From the NCBI RefSeq assembly GCF_000720925.1, contig NZ_JOEE01000001.1:124001-188000 (forward strand): a DNA stretch of 64,000 bases, written 5' to 3'. This DNA is from Phycicoccus jejuensis (GTDB taxonomy: Bacteria; Actinomycetota; Actinomycetes; Actinomycetales; Dermatophilaceae). Of the stretch, positions 1-7,254 are shown one piece after another (the first letter of the stretch is position 1; each line of letters begins with the position of its first letter). Below the pieces are notes generated by a model that made no database searches, was not told where the DNA came from, and was given only the letters and a program-made list of their open reading frames with translations. A program made the position numbers and the translations under genes.

Positions 1-3000
1 GTCGCACGCCGCCTGCGGCGACGGCCGCTGCAACGAGAACATCGCGCTCACTGCGGTGCACCAGGTCTTCCACTCCGAGCACAACCGGCTCGTCGACGCC
101 ATCCGCGCCACCCTCGAGGGCGACACGACCGCCGCCGGGCGCGCCGCGCTCGCCCAGTGGCAGGCGGTCGGTGTCGCCGGTGAGAACGGCACGGGGTCGT
201 GGACCTACGGCCAGCGGCTCTTCCAGGCCGCCCGCTTCGTCGACGAGATGGAGTACCAGCACCTCGTCTTCGAGGAGTTCGGCCGCAAGGTGCAGCCGGC
301 CATCCGTCCGTTCCACGTGTACTCACCGGACGTGAACCCCGCCATCAGCGCCGAGTTCGCGCACGCGGTCTACCGGTTCGGCCACTCGATGCTCGACGAG
401 ACCGTCTCGCGCCACGTCGTGGCCGCCGACGGCTCGATGACGGACACCTCGCTGCCCCTGCTCGACGCCTTCCTCTCGCCGCCGACGCTCTACGACGGCG
501 GTCCGGTGGGCACGCTGACCGCGAAGCAGGGCGCGGGCGCGGTCTTCATGGGCTCGTCGGACCAGACCGGCAACGAGATCGACGAGTTCGTCACCGAGAC
601 CCTGCGCAACAACCTCCTGGGTCTCCCGCTCGACCTCGCGACGCTCAACATCACGCGGGCCCGCGACGCCGGCGTCCCCCCGCTCAACGACGTCCGACGG
701 CAGATCTTCGACCGGACGCACGACGCCGCGCTGACGCCCTACGAGAGCTGGAGCGACCTCGGCCAGCACCTCAAGCACCCCGAGTCGCTCGTCAACTTCG
801 TCGCGGCCTACGGCACGCACCCGACGATCCTGGCCGCCACCACGACGGCGGCCCGACGTGACGCCGCCCGGGCGCTCGTCGACCCGACACCGACCGACGT
901 GGTCCCGGCCGACGCCGCGGACTTCATGTTCGGCACGGGTGACTGGGCCAGCACGTCCGCCGGCGTGACGACCACCGGGCTCGATGACGTCGACCTGTGG
1001 ATCGGCGGGCTCGCCGAGCTGACGAACCTCAACGGCGGCATGCTGGGCAGCACGTTCAACTACGTCTTCCAGAACCAGATGGAGGACCTCCAGGACCACG
1101 ACCGGCTCTACTACCTGGCCCGGACCCCCGGCATGAACCTGCGCACGCAGCTCGAGGGGAACTCCTTCTCCGAGATCATCATGCGCAACACCGACGGGAC
1201 GCGGACGCTCAAGGCCGACGCCTTCGCCCGGGCTGACTGCAAGTTCGAGCTCGCGAACCTCGCGGGCACCCCGGCGGGCTACGCGGCGGGCGGTTCCACC
1301 GTGGCCGACGACCCGGCCTCGGAGTGCAACGAGACCAAGCTGCTGCTGCGGCGGCCCGACGGCACCATCCAGTACCGCTCGGTCAACACCGTCGACCCGC
1401 CCGGCATCAACGGCCAGGCCGTCTACGACGGGACCTCCGGCGCCGACCGCGTCGCGGGTGGCGTGGACAACGACACCTTCTGGGGTGGCGACGGGCCGGA
1501 CGTCATCGAGGGTGGTGGTGGTGACGACGTGGCCCTCGGCGGCAACGGCAACGACATCATCACCGACACCGACGGCGCCGACGTGCCCAAGGGCGGTCCG
1601 GGCAACGACGCGATCGACGCCGGCCCCGGGGACGACATCGTCCACGGCAACGACGGCGACGACCTGCTCAACGGCGGGGCGAACGACAACGAGATCTTCG
1701 CCGGTCCCGGCAACGACCTCGTGATCGCCGGCCAGGGCGCCGACGCCGTCTTCGGTGGCGGTGGCGACGACTGGATCCAGGGCGGCACGGGGCAGGACCT
1801 GCTCCAGGGCGACCACGGCGCGCCGTTCTTCGACGACCCGGCCGAGACGGCCCCCGGCAACGACGTCTTCGTCGGCCAGGTCGGCGAGAACGACTACGAC
1901 GCCGAGGGCGGCGACGACATCATGTCGCAGAACGCGGCGGTCGACCGCAACGCCGGCTCCGGTGGCTTCGACTGGGCCATCCACCAGTACGACACCGTCG
2001 CTGCCGACGACGACCTGATGATCAACAACAACCTCGGCGGCCTGCCGATCCAGGTGATCACCAACCGCGACCGGTGGCAGGAGACCGAGGCGGTCTCCGG
2101 CGGACCGCTCAACGACAAGATCAAGGGGACGACCAACGTCCTCGCGTTCCCGCGGCTCGTCGGCGGTGGCGGCTTCACCGGCTGCGACGCCATCGACCGG
2201 GACGGCCTCGCGCGCATCGACGGCCTGGCCGACGTCCTCCCGCCGGTGTCGTCGTGGGTCGGCACCGCCGAGGAGACGGCCGCGCTGTCGGCGAGCGGCA
2301 GCTGCCCGCTCACCGGCCCCGTCTGGGGCGAGGGCGACATCCTCCTCGGCGGGGGTGGCAACGACACCTTCACGGGCCGCGCCGGCGACGACGTCATCGA
2401 CGGCGACAAGGAGCTGCGGGTGGCCCTCAGCGTCCGGACCGACCCGGCCGACCCCTCGACCGAGCTCGGGACGACCGACCTCATCGAGGGCGTGGCGAAG
2501 ACCGGCACCTTCGGGCCCGGCACGAGCGGGATGACGCTGCAGTCGGCGATCTTCAAGGGGCTCGTCGACCCCGGCAAGGTCGTGGCGGTCCGTCGCATCA
2601 CGACGCCGGTCACCCCGGCCCCCGACTGCGGGACGACCGCGCCCCGCAACTGCGACGTCGCGACGTTCCTCGGGACCCGCGGGACCTACGTCATCACGAC
2701 GAACGCGGACGGCACGATCAGCGTCCAGGACACGACGAGCACGCCCCCGGCCGTCGGTGGCGCGACCCGCGGTGACGGCAAGGACCGGCTGCGGAACATC
2801 GAGGCGCTGCAGTTCAGCGACCAGCGGATCCTCGTCCGGACCCCCGCGGCGCCGGCGAGCGTCACGGCGGTCGCCGGGACCAACCGCAACGCGACGGTGT
2901 CGTGGACGGCGGCGCCGGCCAACGGCAGCCCGACGTTCACGAGCTACACGCTCGTCGTGAAGTCGGGCGGCGTGGAGGTCAGCCGGGTCACCGGCATCGG

Positions 3001-3724
3001 CACCGGCATCCGGGCGCGCTCGGTCACCGGGCTCACCGCCGGGCAGTCCTACACCTTCACCGTTCAGGCCGTGAACCTCTTCGGGGCCGGGCCCGCGACG
3101 GAGTCGACCGCCGTGACGGCCGTCGGGCCGCCGCTGCCTCCGACGGCCCTCGTGGCCGCGCGGGCCGACGGGTCGGCCCTGCTCACCTGGACGCCCCCGA
3201 GCGACACCGGCGGGCAGCCGATCACGGGCTACCAGCTGCAGGTCCGCACCGGGACGACCGTCGTCGAGACCCGCACCCTGACGGGCGCGCCGACGAGCAC
3301 GACGGTCACCGGGCTGACCAACGGGACGGCGTACACGTTCCGGCTCGCGGCGGTCAACGCCCTCGGGGCCAGCGCCTTCTCGACCGCCTCGAACGCCGTC
3401 ACCCCCGCCGGGGTGCCCGGGGCCGCGGTCATGCTCGCCCCGACCCAGGGTGCGGCCGGTGGTGCCCTGACGGCGAGCGCGAACTGGTCTCCGCCCGCGA
3501 GCACCGGCGGCTCGGCCATCACGGGCTACCGGGTGACGGCGCTGCGGATGGACGCCGACGGCGTCACGCCGGTCGGCTCGCCGACCGTCGCCGTCGTCGG
3601 GGCGAACGCCCGCACCCGGTCGTTCACCCTGCCGGCGGGCTCGTACCGCTTCGAGGTCGTCGCCTTCAACAGCGTCGGCGACGGGCCCGTGTCCGCTCGG
3701 TCGGCGGCGGTGTCACCCCGCTGA
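1..3724 (+). CDS. Secreted haem peroxidase with RTX and fibronectin III repeats (5' partial)
   Basis: The frame is open from base 2 and the start lies outside the window. The N-terminal part is an animal-type haem peroxidase: the distal histidine region around bases 55-95 reads like HxxFHxEHNRL, the proximal region at 360-390 reads VYRFGHSML, and LNITRARDAGVPPLND follows. From about 1430 to 1880, and again at 2330-2420, come calcium-binding RTX nonapeptide-type repeats (GGxGND and GGxGDD units), interrupted by a long non-repeat segment. Three fibronectin III domains follow (about 2845-3120, 3130-3405, 3410-3720). The peroxidase-RTX order resembles secreted bacterial peroxidases (peroxicin/peroxinectin-like), which oxidise halides or phenolics outside the cell. 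Secretion itself is inferred, since the signal sequence is outside the window. A strong hairpin follows the stop codon. Confidence 0.9.
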   Translation, partial: SHAACGDGRCNENIALTAVHQVFHSEHNRLVDAIRATLEGDTTAAGRAALAQWQAVGVAGENGTGSWTYGQRLFQAARFVDEMEYQHLVFEEFGRKVQPAIRPFHVYSPDVNPAISAEFAHAVYRFGHSMLDETVSRHVVAADGSMTDTSLPLLDAFLSPPTLYDGGPVGTLTAKQGAGAVFMGSSDQTGNEIDEFVTETLRNNLLGLPLDLATLNITRARDAGVPPLNDVRRQIFDRTHDAALTPYESWSDLGQHLKHPESLVNFVAAYGTHPTILAATTTAARRDAARALVDPTPTDVVPADAADFMFGTGDWASTSAGVTTTGLDDVDLWIGGLAELTNLNGGMLGSTFNYVFQNQMEDLQDHDRLYYLARTPGMNLRTQLEGNSFSEIIMRNTDGTRTLKADAFARADCKFELANLAGTPAGYAAGGSTVADDPASECNETKLLLRRPDGTIQYRSVNTVDPPGINGQAVYDGTSGADRVAGGVDNDTFWGGDGPDVIEGGGGDDVALGGNGNDIITDTDGADVPKGGPGNDAIDAGPGDDIVHGNDGDDLLNGGANDNEIFAGPGNDLVIAGQGADAVFGGGGDDWIQGGTGQDLLQGDHGAPFFDDPAETAPGNDVFVGQVGENDYDAEGGDDIMSQNAAVDRNAGSGGFDWAIHQYDTVAADDDLMINNNLGGLPIQVITNRDRWQETEAVSGGPLNDKIKGTTNVLAFPRLVGGGGFTGCDAIDRDGLARIDGLADVLPPVSSWVGTAEETAALSASGSCPLTGPVWGEGDILLGGGGNDTFTGRAGDDVIDGDKELRVALSVRTDPADPSTELGTTDLIEGVAKTGTFGPGTSGMTLQSAIFKGLVDPGKVVAVRRITTPVTPAPDCGTTAPRNCDVATFLGTRGTYVITTNADGTISVQDTTSTPPAVGGATRGDGKDRLRNIEALQFSDQRILVRTPAAPASVTAVAGTNRNATVSWTAAPANGSPTFTSYTLVVKSGGVEVSRVTGIGTGIRARSVTGLTAGQSYTFTVQAVNLFGAGPATESTAVTAVGPPLPPTALVAARADGSALLTWTPPSDTGGQPITGYQLQVRTGTTVVETRTLTGAPTSTTVTGLTNGTAYTFRLAAVNALGASAFSTASNAVTPAGVPGAAVMLAPTQGAAGGALTASANWSPPASTGGSAITGYRVTALRMDADGVTPVGSPTVAVVGANARTRSFTLPAGSYRFEVVAFNSVGDGPVSARSAAVSPR

Positions 3725-3735
3725 GCCCCCGACCC

Positions 3736-3774
3736 CCCCGCCGGCGACCGGATGCTCCTCGGTCGCCGGCGGGG
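3736..3774 (+). terminator. Rho-independent-type hairpin after the peroxidase gene
   Basis: A 15-bp perfect stem (CCCCGCCGGCGACC and its complement) closes a loop of about 9 nt, beginning 12 nt after the stop codon. There is no clear U tract, as is usual in very GC-rich actinobacteria. Confidence 0.75.
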
Positions 3775-3794
3775 CCTTGCGCTCGCCCGGTCCC

Positions 3795-3800
3795 TACGCT
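3795..3800 (+). promoter_or_regulatory. -10 hexamer TACGCT of a leaderless promoter
   Basis: TACGCT ends exactly 6 nt before the ATG at 3807, so transcription would begin at or next to the start codon. The same geometry recurs at many genes in this window. Confidence 0.55.
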
Positions 3801-3806
3801 GGGCGC

Positions 3807-4232
3807 ATGAGCGCCGCCGACCACCCCCTCGCGTCCGCGAAGTACGTCTCGCTGACGACCTTCCGCCGCGACGGGCGCGCGGTGTCGACCCCGGTGTGGG
3901 TCGCGCCCGCCGTCGACGGCACCGACCGGCTCGCCGTCATCACCGTCGACGCGACCGGCAAGACCAAGCGCCTCGGCCACACCCGTCGGGTCGAGCTGCG
4001 GCCGTGCTCGGTGCGCGGCGCCGTCGAGGACGGGGCGCCGACCTACCGCGGCGAGGGCGTCGTCGTCCGCTCGCCCGAGGAGGTCGCGCAGGTCCGGGCC
4101 GCGGTCGTCGCGAAGTACGGCCTGCCGGCGCGGATGTCCGACCTCGTCGAGAAGGTCACCGGGCTCGTCGGCGTCCGCCGCAACCCGCGGGCCGGCATCC
4201 TCCTCGAGGTCGAGCGAACCCCGGTCGCCTGA
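3807..4232 (+). CDS. PPOX-class F420-type oxidoreductase family protein
   Basis: This 141-residue protein has the split-barrel flavin/F420-binding fold of the pyridoxamine-phosphate-oxidase-like superfamily. The N-terminal KYVSLTTFRRDGRAVSTPVW and the following ITVDATGKTKRLGHTRRVEL are typical of short actinobacterial PPOX-class proteins that bind deazaflavin F420 and reduce small molecules. An in-frame TTG lies 10 codons upstream, but I start at the ATG because a TACGCT hexamer lies 6 nt before it. The gene stands alone after the peroxidase terminator and converges on cspA. The substrate cannot be told from sequence. Haem-utilisation or other flavin proteins of the same fold are alternatives. 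Confidence 0.8.
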   Translation: MSAADHPLASAKYVSLTTFRRDGRAVSTPVWVAPAVDGTDRLAVITVDATGKTKRLGHTRRVELRPCSVRGAVEDGAPTYRGEGVVVRSPEEVAQVRAAVVAKYGLPARMSDLVEKVTGLVGVRRNPRAGILLEVERTPVA

Positions 4233-4258
4233 CCTCCCCCGCGGGGGCGCGGCGTGTT

Positions 4259-4345
4259 CAGGAATCGTCGAATGTGTCGGTTCGTGCACGGTGGGTGACC
4301 CGACCCCGGGCCGGGGGTGTGCAGGAATCGTCGAATGTGTCGGTT
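4259..4345. repeat. Pair of 24-bp direct repeats, 63 bp apart
   Basis: CAGGAATCGTCGAATGTGTC plus four further identical bases occurs at 4259-4282 and again at 4322-4345. The pair lies between convergent genes (PPOX protein and cspA). The segment between the copies is a G/C run. No transposase or other gene is attached. Function unknown. Confidence 0.7.
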
Positions 4346-4365
4346 GTTGCCCGGCCCCGGACGCA

Positions 4366-4398
4366 CGAACGCCGCCCGGCGGTGCCGGACGGCGTTGC
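4366..4398 (-). terminator. Possible cspA terminator hairpin
   Basis: Arms containing AACGCCG and CGGCGTT face each other about 35 nt past the cspA stop codon on the minus strand. The stem is imperfect, so this is only a reasonable candidate. Confidence 0.45.
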
Positions 4399-4431
4399 GT
4401 GGTGCGCCTCGCGGCGCGGAGGTGACGAACG

Positions 4432-4638
4432 TCAGCCGATGACGGTGATGTTCGACGCCTGCGGGCCCTTCTGGCCCTGCGTGGTCTCGTACTCGACCTT
4501 GGCGTTCTCGTCGAGCGAGCGGTAGCCGCTGGAGTTGATGGCCGAGTAGTGGGCGAAGACGTCGGCGGAGCCGTCGTCGGGGGCGATGAAGCCGAAGCCC
4601 TTCTCGGCGTTGAACCACTTCACGGTGCCAGTAGCCAT
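4432..4638 (-). CDS. cspA: Cold-shock protein, CspA family
   Basis: This 68-residue single cold-shock domain has the two RNA-binding motifs KGFGFI (residues 13-18) and VFAHYSAI (27-34). It is an OB-fold RNA chaperone that melts secondary structure in mRNA in the cytoplasm. It is full length for the family. The ATG is preceded by a GAGAGAAAGG ribosome-binding site. Upstream on the minus strand about 110 nt separate the start from a plausible TTGAGC/TAGTGG promoter near 4752-4780, so the mRNA probably has the long leader common in csp genes. Confidence 0.95.
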   Translation of the reverse strand: MATGTVKWFNAEKGFGFIAPDDGSADVFAHYSAINSSGYRSLDENAKVEYETTQGQKGPQASNITVIG

Positions 4639-4777
4639 GGGATGGCCTTTCTCTCTGAGCGAGGACCCCACGACTGCCGTGGGGCCCGGCGTTGGTGATG
4701 CCTGGTGCGTACCTCTGCTCAGAAAGCTGCTCGGTCCCGTGAGGACCGGTTCTGCCACTACTTCACAAACGGAAAGC

Positions 4778-5389
4778 TCAACAACGAGACCAGCGTAGCC
4801 CCAACCGGCCTGGATCTCGCAGCCCGCGCCCGTCGGTGCCGTTTCGGACCGGGGCGCGACCAGCCCGCACGTGCGGGGTTGTCGCTGTCGGGTCGTGGTC
4901 CGGGGCGCGGAAAGCCCGCACGTGCGGGGTTGTCGCTGTCGGCTTCCGGTCCGGGGCGCGGAAAGCCCGCACGTGCGGGGTCGTCGCTGTCGGGTCGTGG
5001 TCCGGAGCGCGGAAAGCCCGCACGTGCGGGGTTGTCGCTGTCGGGTCGTGGTCCGGCGCGCGGAAAGCCCGCACGTGCGGGGTTGTCGCTGTCGGGTCGT
5101 GGTCCGGCGCGCGGAAAGCCCGCACGTGCGGGGTTGTCGCTGTCGGGGCGTACGACCACGTCCGCGTCGCGTGGTCGACCTCGTCGACGGTGAAGACGGC
5201 GACGACCCCGCCCACGCCGCGGACCCGGCCGTGCGTCCCCGGTTCGATGACGGCGAGCGGGTAGTCGACCTCGCGGATCTGCGGCGACCACACCGACCAG
5301 CGGCGCGGCTCGGTGTAGCGGGCCCACGCGTGCTCGGGCGCGAGCGGGCCGGTGGCCGAGAGCCGGAGCGAGCCGTCGAGCAGGGACAT
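4778..5389 (-). pseudogene. SRPBCC-family gene whose 3' half is replaced by a tandem-repeat array
   Basis: Residues 1 to about 76 (from the ATG at 5389) look like the first half of a START/SRPBCC polyketide-cyclase-like protein: [20 protein letters not shown], then [19 protein letters not shown]. Right after the conserved RTWSY segment the frame enters six in-frame copies of a 17-residue unit ([17 protein letters not shown]), encoded by the 51-bp array at 4851-5149, and ends in unrelated sequence. The usual second half of the fold (long C-terminal helix) is missing. The product would be 203 residues. I think array insertion or expansion destroyed the gene, but a repeat-tailed functional protein cannot be excluded because the reading frame is kept. 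Confidence 0.6.
4851..5149. repeat. Six-copy 51-bp tandem array with a central palindrome
   Basis: The palindrome CCCGCACGTGCGGG recurs with starts at 4864, 4915, 4966, 5017, 5068 and 5119, exactly 51 bp apart. Between them the unit GGTTGTCGCTGTCGGGTCGT is nearly constant, with only a few substitutions (for example at 4943-4950 and 4981). The period is a multiple of three, so the minus-strand frame stays open. Because the intervening sequences are alike, this is a tandem repeat and not a CRISPR. Confidence 0.9.
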
Positions 5390-5458
5390 GCCGCCATCGT
5401 CCCAGACGACGTCGTGTCCGGGTCGCGCGCGAGCGTTCCCCCACGGCGGCAGGCCGGT

Positions 5459-5464
5459 TAGCGT
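5459..5464 (+). promoter_or_regulatory. -10 hexamer TAGCGT of a leaderless promoter
   Basis: TAGCGT ends 6 nt before the ATG at 5471 of the Rieske protein gene. It marks the likely transcription start of the Rieske-SDR pair. Confidence 0.5.
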
Positions 5465-5470
5465 GGGTGG

Positions 5471-6505
5471 ATGAGCCTGTTCCGCACGGACCGACCGGCC
5501 CGCCCCGACCGCTCGGTGGCCGGGGCCGTCCGCGAGCGGGTCCCGGTGCGCTACCTGCCGCAGACCACACCGGACCACCTCCGCGGCACCTGGCGCGAGG
5601 CCCGTCCGGCCCGGATCGACGCCTCGCTCGCCGCGGCGCTGCGGCGTCCGACGCACGGCTGGCTCGTCGCCGGCGCGTCGAGCGAGGTCGCGCGCGGCCG
5701 CTCGCTCGTGCGGACGGTCGCCGGCCGCGAGGTCGTCCTGTGGCGCGACACCGACGGCGGCCTCCTCGCCGGGCCAGGCGCCTGCCCGCACCTCGGGGCC
5801 CGGCTGCACGACTGCGACGTCGTCGACGGCGACGTTTTGTGCCGCTGGCACGGGATGCCGCTCGGCCGCGACACCTCGCCGCCCTGGAACACCTACGCCG
5901 CGCACGACGACGGCGTCCTCGTCTGGGTGCGCGTCGGCGCGGTCGAGGACGGCGTCGGGCCGAGCGAGCGCCCGGTGCTCGGTGAGCGTCCCGACCCCGC
6001 CGGGGCCGTCGCGTCCGTCGTCTCCCTCGTCGCCGACTGCGAGCCGCGCGACATCGTCGCCAACCGGCTCGACCCGTGGCACGGGGCGTGGCTGCACCCC
6101 TACGCCTTCAGCGACCTCACGGTCGACGACGACGCCTCGAGCGACGACGTCCTCGTCCTCGACGTCGCCTACCGGCTCGGGCGGACCTTCGCCGTGCCCG
6201 TGCGCGCCGAGTTCACCTGCCCCGACTCGCACACCGTCCTCATGACGATCACCGACGGCGAGGGCACCGGCAGCGTCGTCGAGACCCACGCGACGCCGCT
6301 CACCGCACCCGGCGAGCACCCGGCCCGCACGGTGATGACCGAGGCGGTCGTCGCCACGTCCGAGCGCGTCGGCTTCCGCGCCGCCCGCTCGCTCTCGCGG
6401 CTGGTGCAGGTCGGGATGCGCGCCTCCCAGCGCCAGCTGTGGGCCGACGACCTCGAGTACGCGGCCCGGCGCTACGCCCTGCGCCGGCGCGGCTGGTCCG
6501 GGTGA
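5471..6505 (+). CDS. Rieske non-haem iron oxygenase, DUF5914-type, in the carotenoid cluster
   Basis: This 344-residue protein has a Rieske [2Fe-2S] site C105-P-H107 and C124-R-W-H127 (CPHLG and CRWHG). A further segment DIVANRLDPWHGAWLHPY matches the N-x2-D-x2-H-x4-H mononuclear-iron motif of ring-hydroxylating oxygenases. Both centres are therefore present and it should be an oxygenase, not just an electron carrier. It sits directly convergent to crtU and is joined to the next SDR by a GTGA overlap. I infer a role in oxidising the end group of the carotenoid, with the SDR acting on the resulting alcohol or ketone. The substrate is not shown by sequence. Confidence 0.8.
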   Translation: MSLFRTDRPARPDRSVAGAVRERVPVRYLPQTTPDHLRGTWREARPARIDASLAAALRRPTHGWLVAGASSEVARGRSLVRTVAGREVVLWRDTDGGLLAGPGACPHLGARLHDCDVVDGDVLCRWHGMPLGRDTSPPWNTYAAHDDGVLVWVRVGAVEDGVGPSERPVLGERPDPAGAVASVVSLVADCEPRDIVANRLDPWHGAWLHPYAFSDLTVDDDASSDDVLVLDVAYRLGRTFAVPVRAEFTCPDSHTVLMTITDGEGTGSVVETHATPLTAPGEHPARTVMTEAVVATSERVGFRAARSLSRLVQVGMRASQRQLWADDLEYAARRYALRRRGWSG

Positions 6506-7254
6506 GGCCCGAGCTCGAGCCCGGGCACGTCGCGGTCGTCACCGGGGGCGCCCGCGGCATCGGGCTGGCGGTGGTCGAGGCGCTCGCGGCACGCGGGGTC
6601 GGCGTCCTCTGCGTCGACCACCCGGACGCCGACACGGCCGCGTTCGTCGCGTTCTGCGAGGCGGCCGGGGTCGCGCACGCGGTCGCCTCCCTCGACGTCC
6701 GAGACCGCGACGCCGTGCGGGCCGGCGTCGCCACGGCGGCCGACCTCGGGCCGGTGTCCTACGCGGTCAACTGCGCGGGGGTGGACGGCCTGCACCCGGC
6801 GTCGGGCATGACCGCCGACGAGTGGCGCCGGGTCGTCCAGGTCGACCTCGACGGCGTGATGTTCGCCTGCCAGGCCGAGCACGACCTCCTGGCCGGCCGC
6901 GGTGGCTCGATCGTCAACATCGCCTCGATGAGCGGGCACGTCGTCAACCGCGGCGTCACCCACGCGGCGTACTCGGCGGCCAAGGCCGGGGTCATCCACC
7001 TCGGGCGCTCGCTCGCGGTCGAGTGGGCGCCGCTCGGCATCCGGGTCAACTCGGTGAGCCCGGGCTACACGATGACCGCGATGACGGCCACGAACCCGCC
7101 GGAGGTCAACGCCGGCTTCGCCGCGCAGACGCCGATGGGACGCCTCGCCGAGGTCGAGGAGGTCGCCGAGCCCGTCGTCTTCCTCCTCGGACGCCGGGCC
7201 TCGTTCGTCACCGGCACCGACCTCCTCGTCGACGGCGGCTTCACCGCCTGGTGA
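6502..7254 (+). CDS. Short-chain dehydrogenase/reductase
   Basis: This 250-residue SDR is of classical length. The cofactor motif TGGARGIG lies near the N terminus, and it has the NCAG motif, the catalytic serine region NIASMSG, and YSAAK with the catalytic Tyr and Lys. The GTG start overlaps the Rieske stop codon by 4 bp, which implies translational coupling. The 3' end overlaps crtU tail to tail by 14 bp. It probably oxidises or reduces a hydroxyl/keto group, most likely on the product of the neighbouring oxygenase. Cofactor preference (the acidic residue in CVDHPDAD suggests NAD) is a guess. Confidence 0.85.
   Translation: MRPELEPGHVAVVTGGARGIGLAVVEALAARGVGVLCVDHPDADTAAFVAFCEAAGVAHAVASLDVRDRDAVRAGVATAADLGPVSYAVNCAGVDGLHPASGMTADEWRRVVQVDLDGVMFACQAEHDLLAGRGGSIVNIASMSGHVVNRGVTHAAYSAAKAGVIHLGRSLAVEWAPLGIRVNSVSPGYTMTAMTATNPPEVNAGFAAQTPMGRLAEVEEVAEPVVFLLGRRASFVTGTDLLVDGGFTAW

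Noticed and set aside
323-1984. 553-codon antisense open frame in the peroxidase gene
   Set aside because: Opposite-frame shadow of RTX repeats with Val/Gly/Arg-rich composition and no recognisable domain.
4851-5149. CRISPR array with 51-bp spacing
   Set aside because: The intervals between the palindromes are nearly identical, so there are no spacers, and no cas gene is near.
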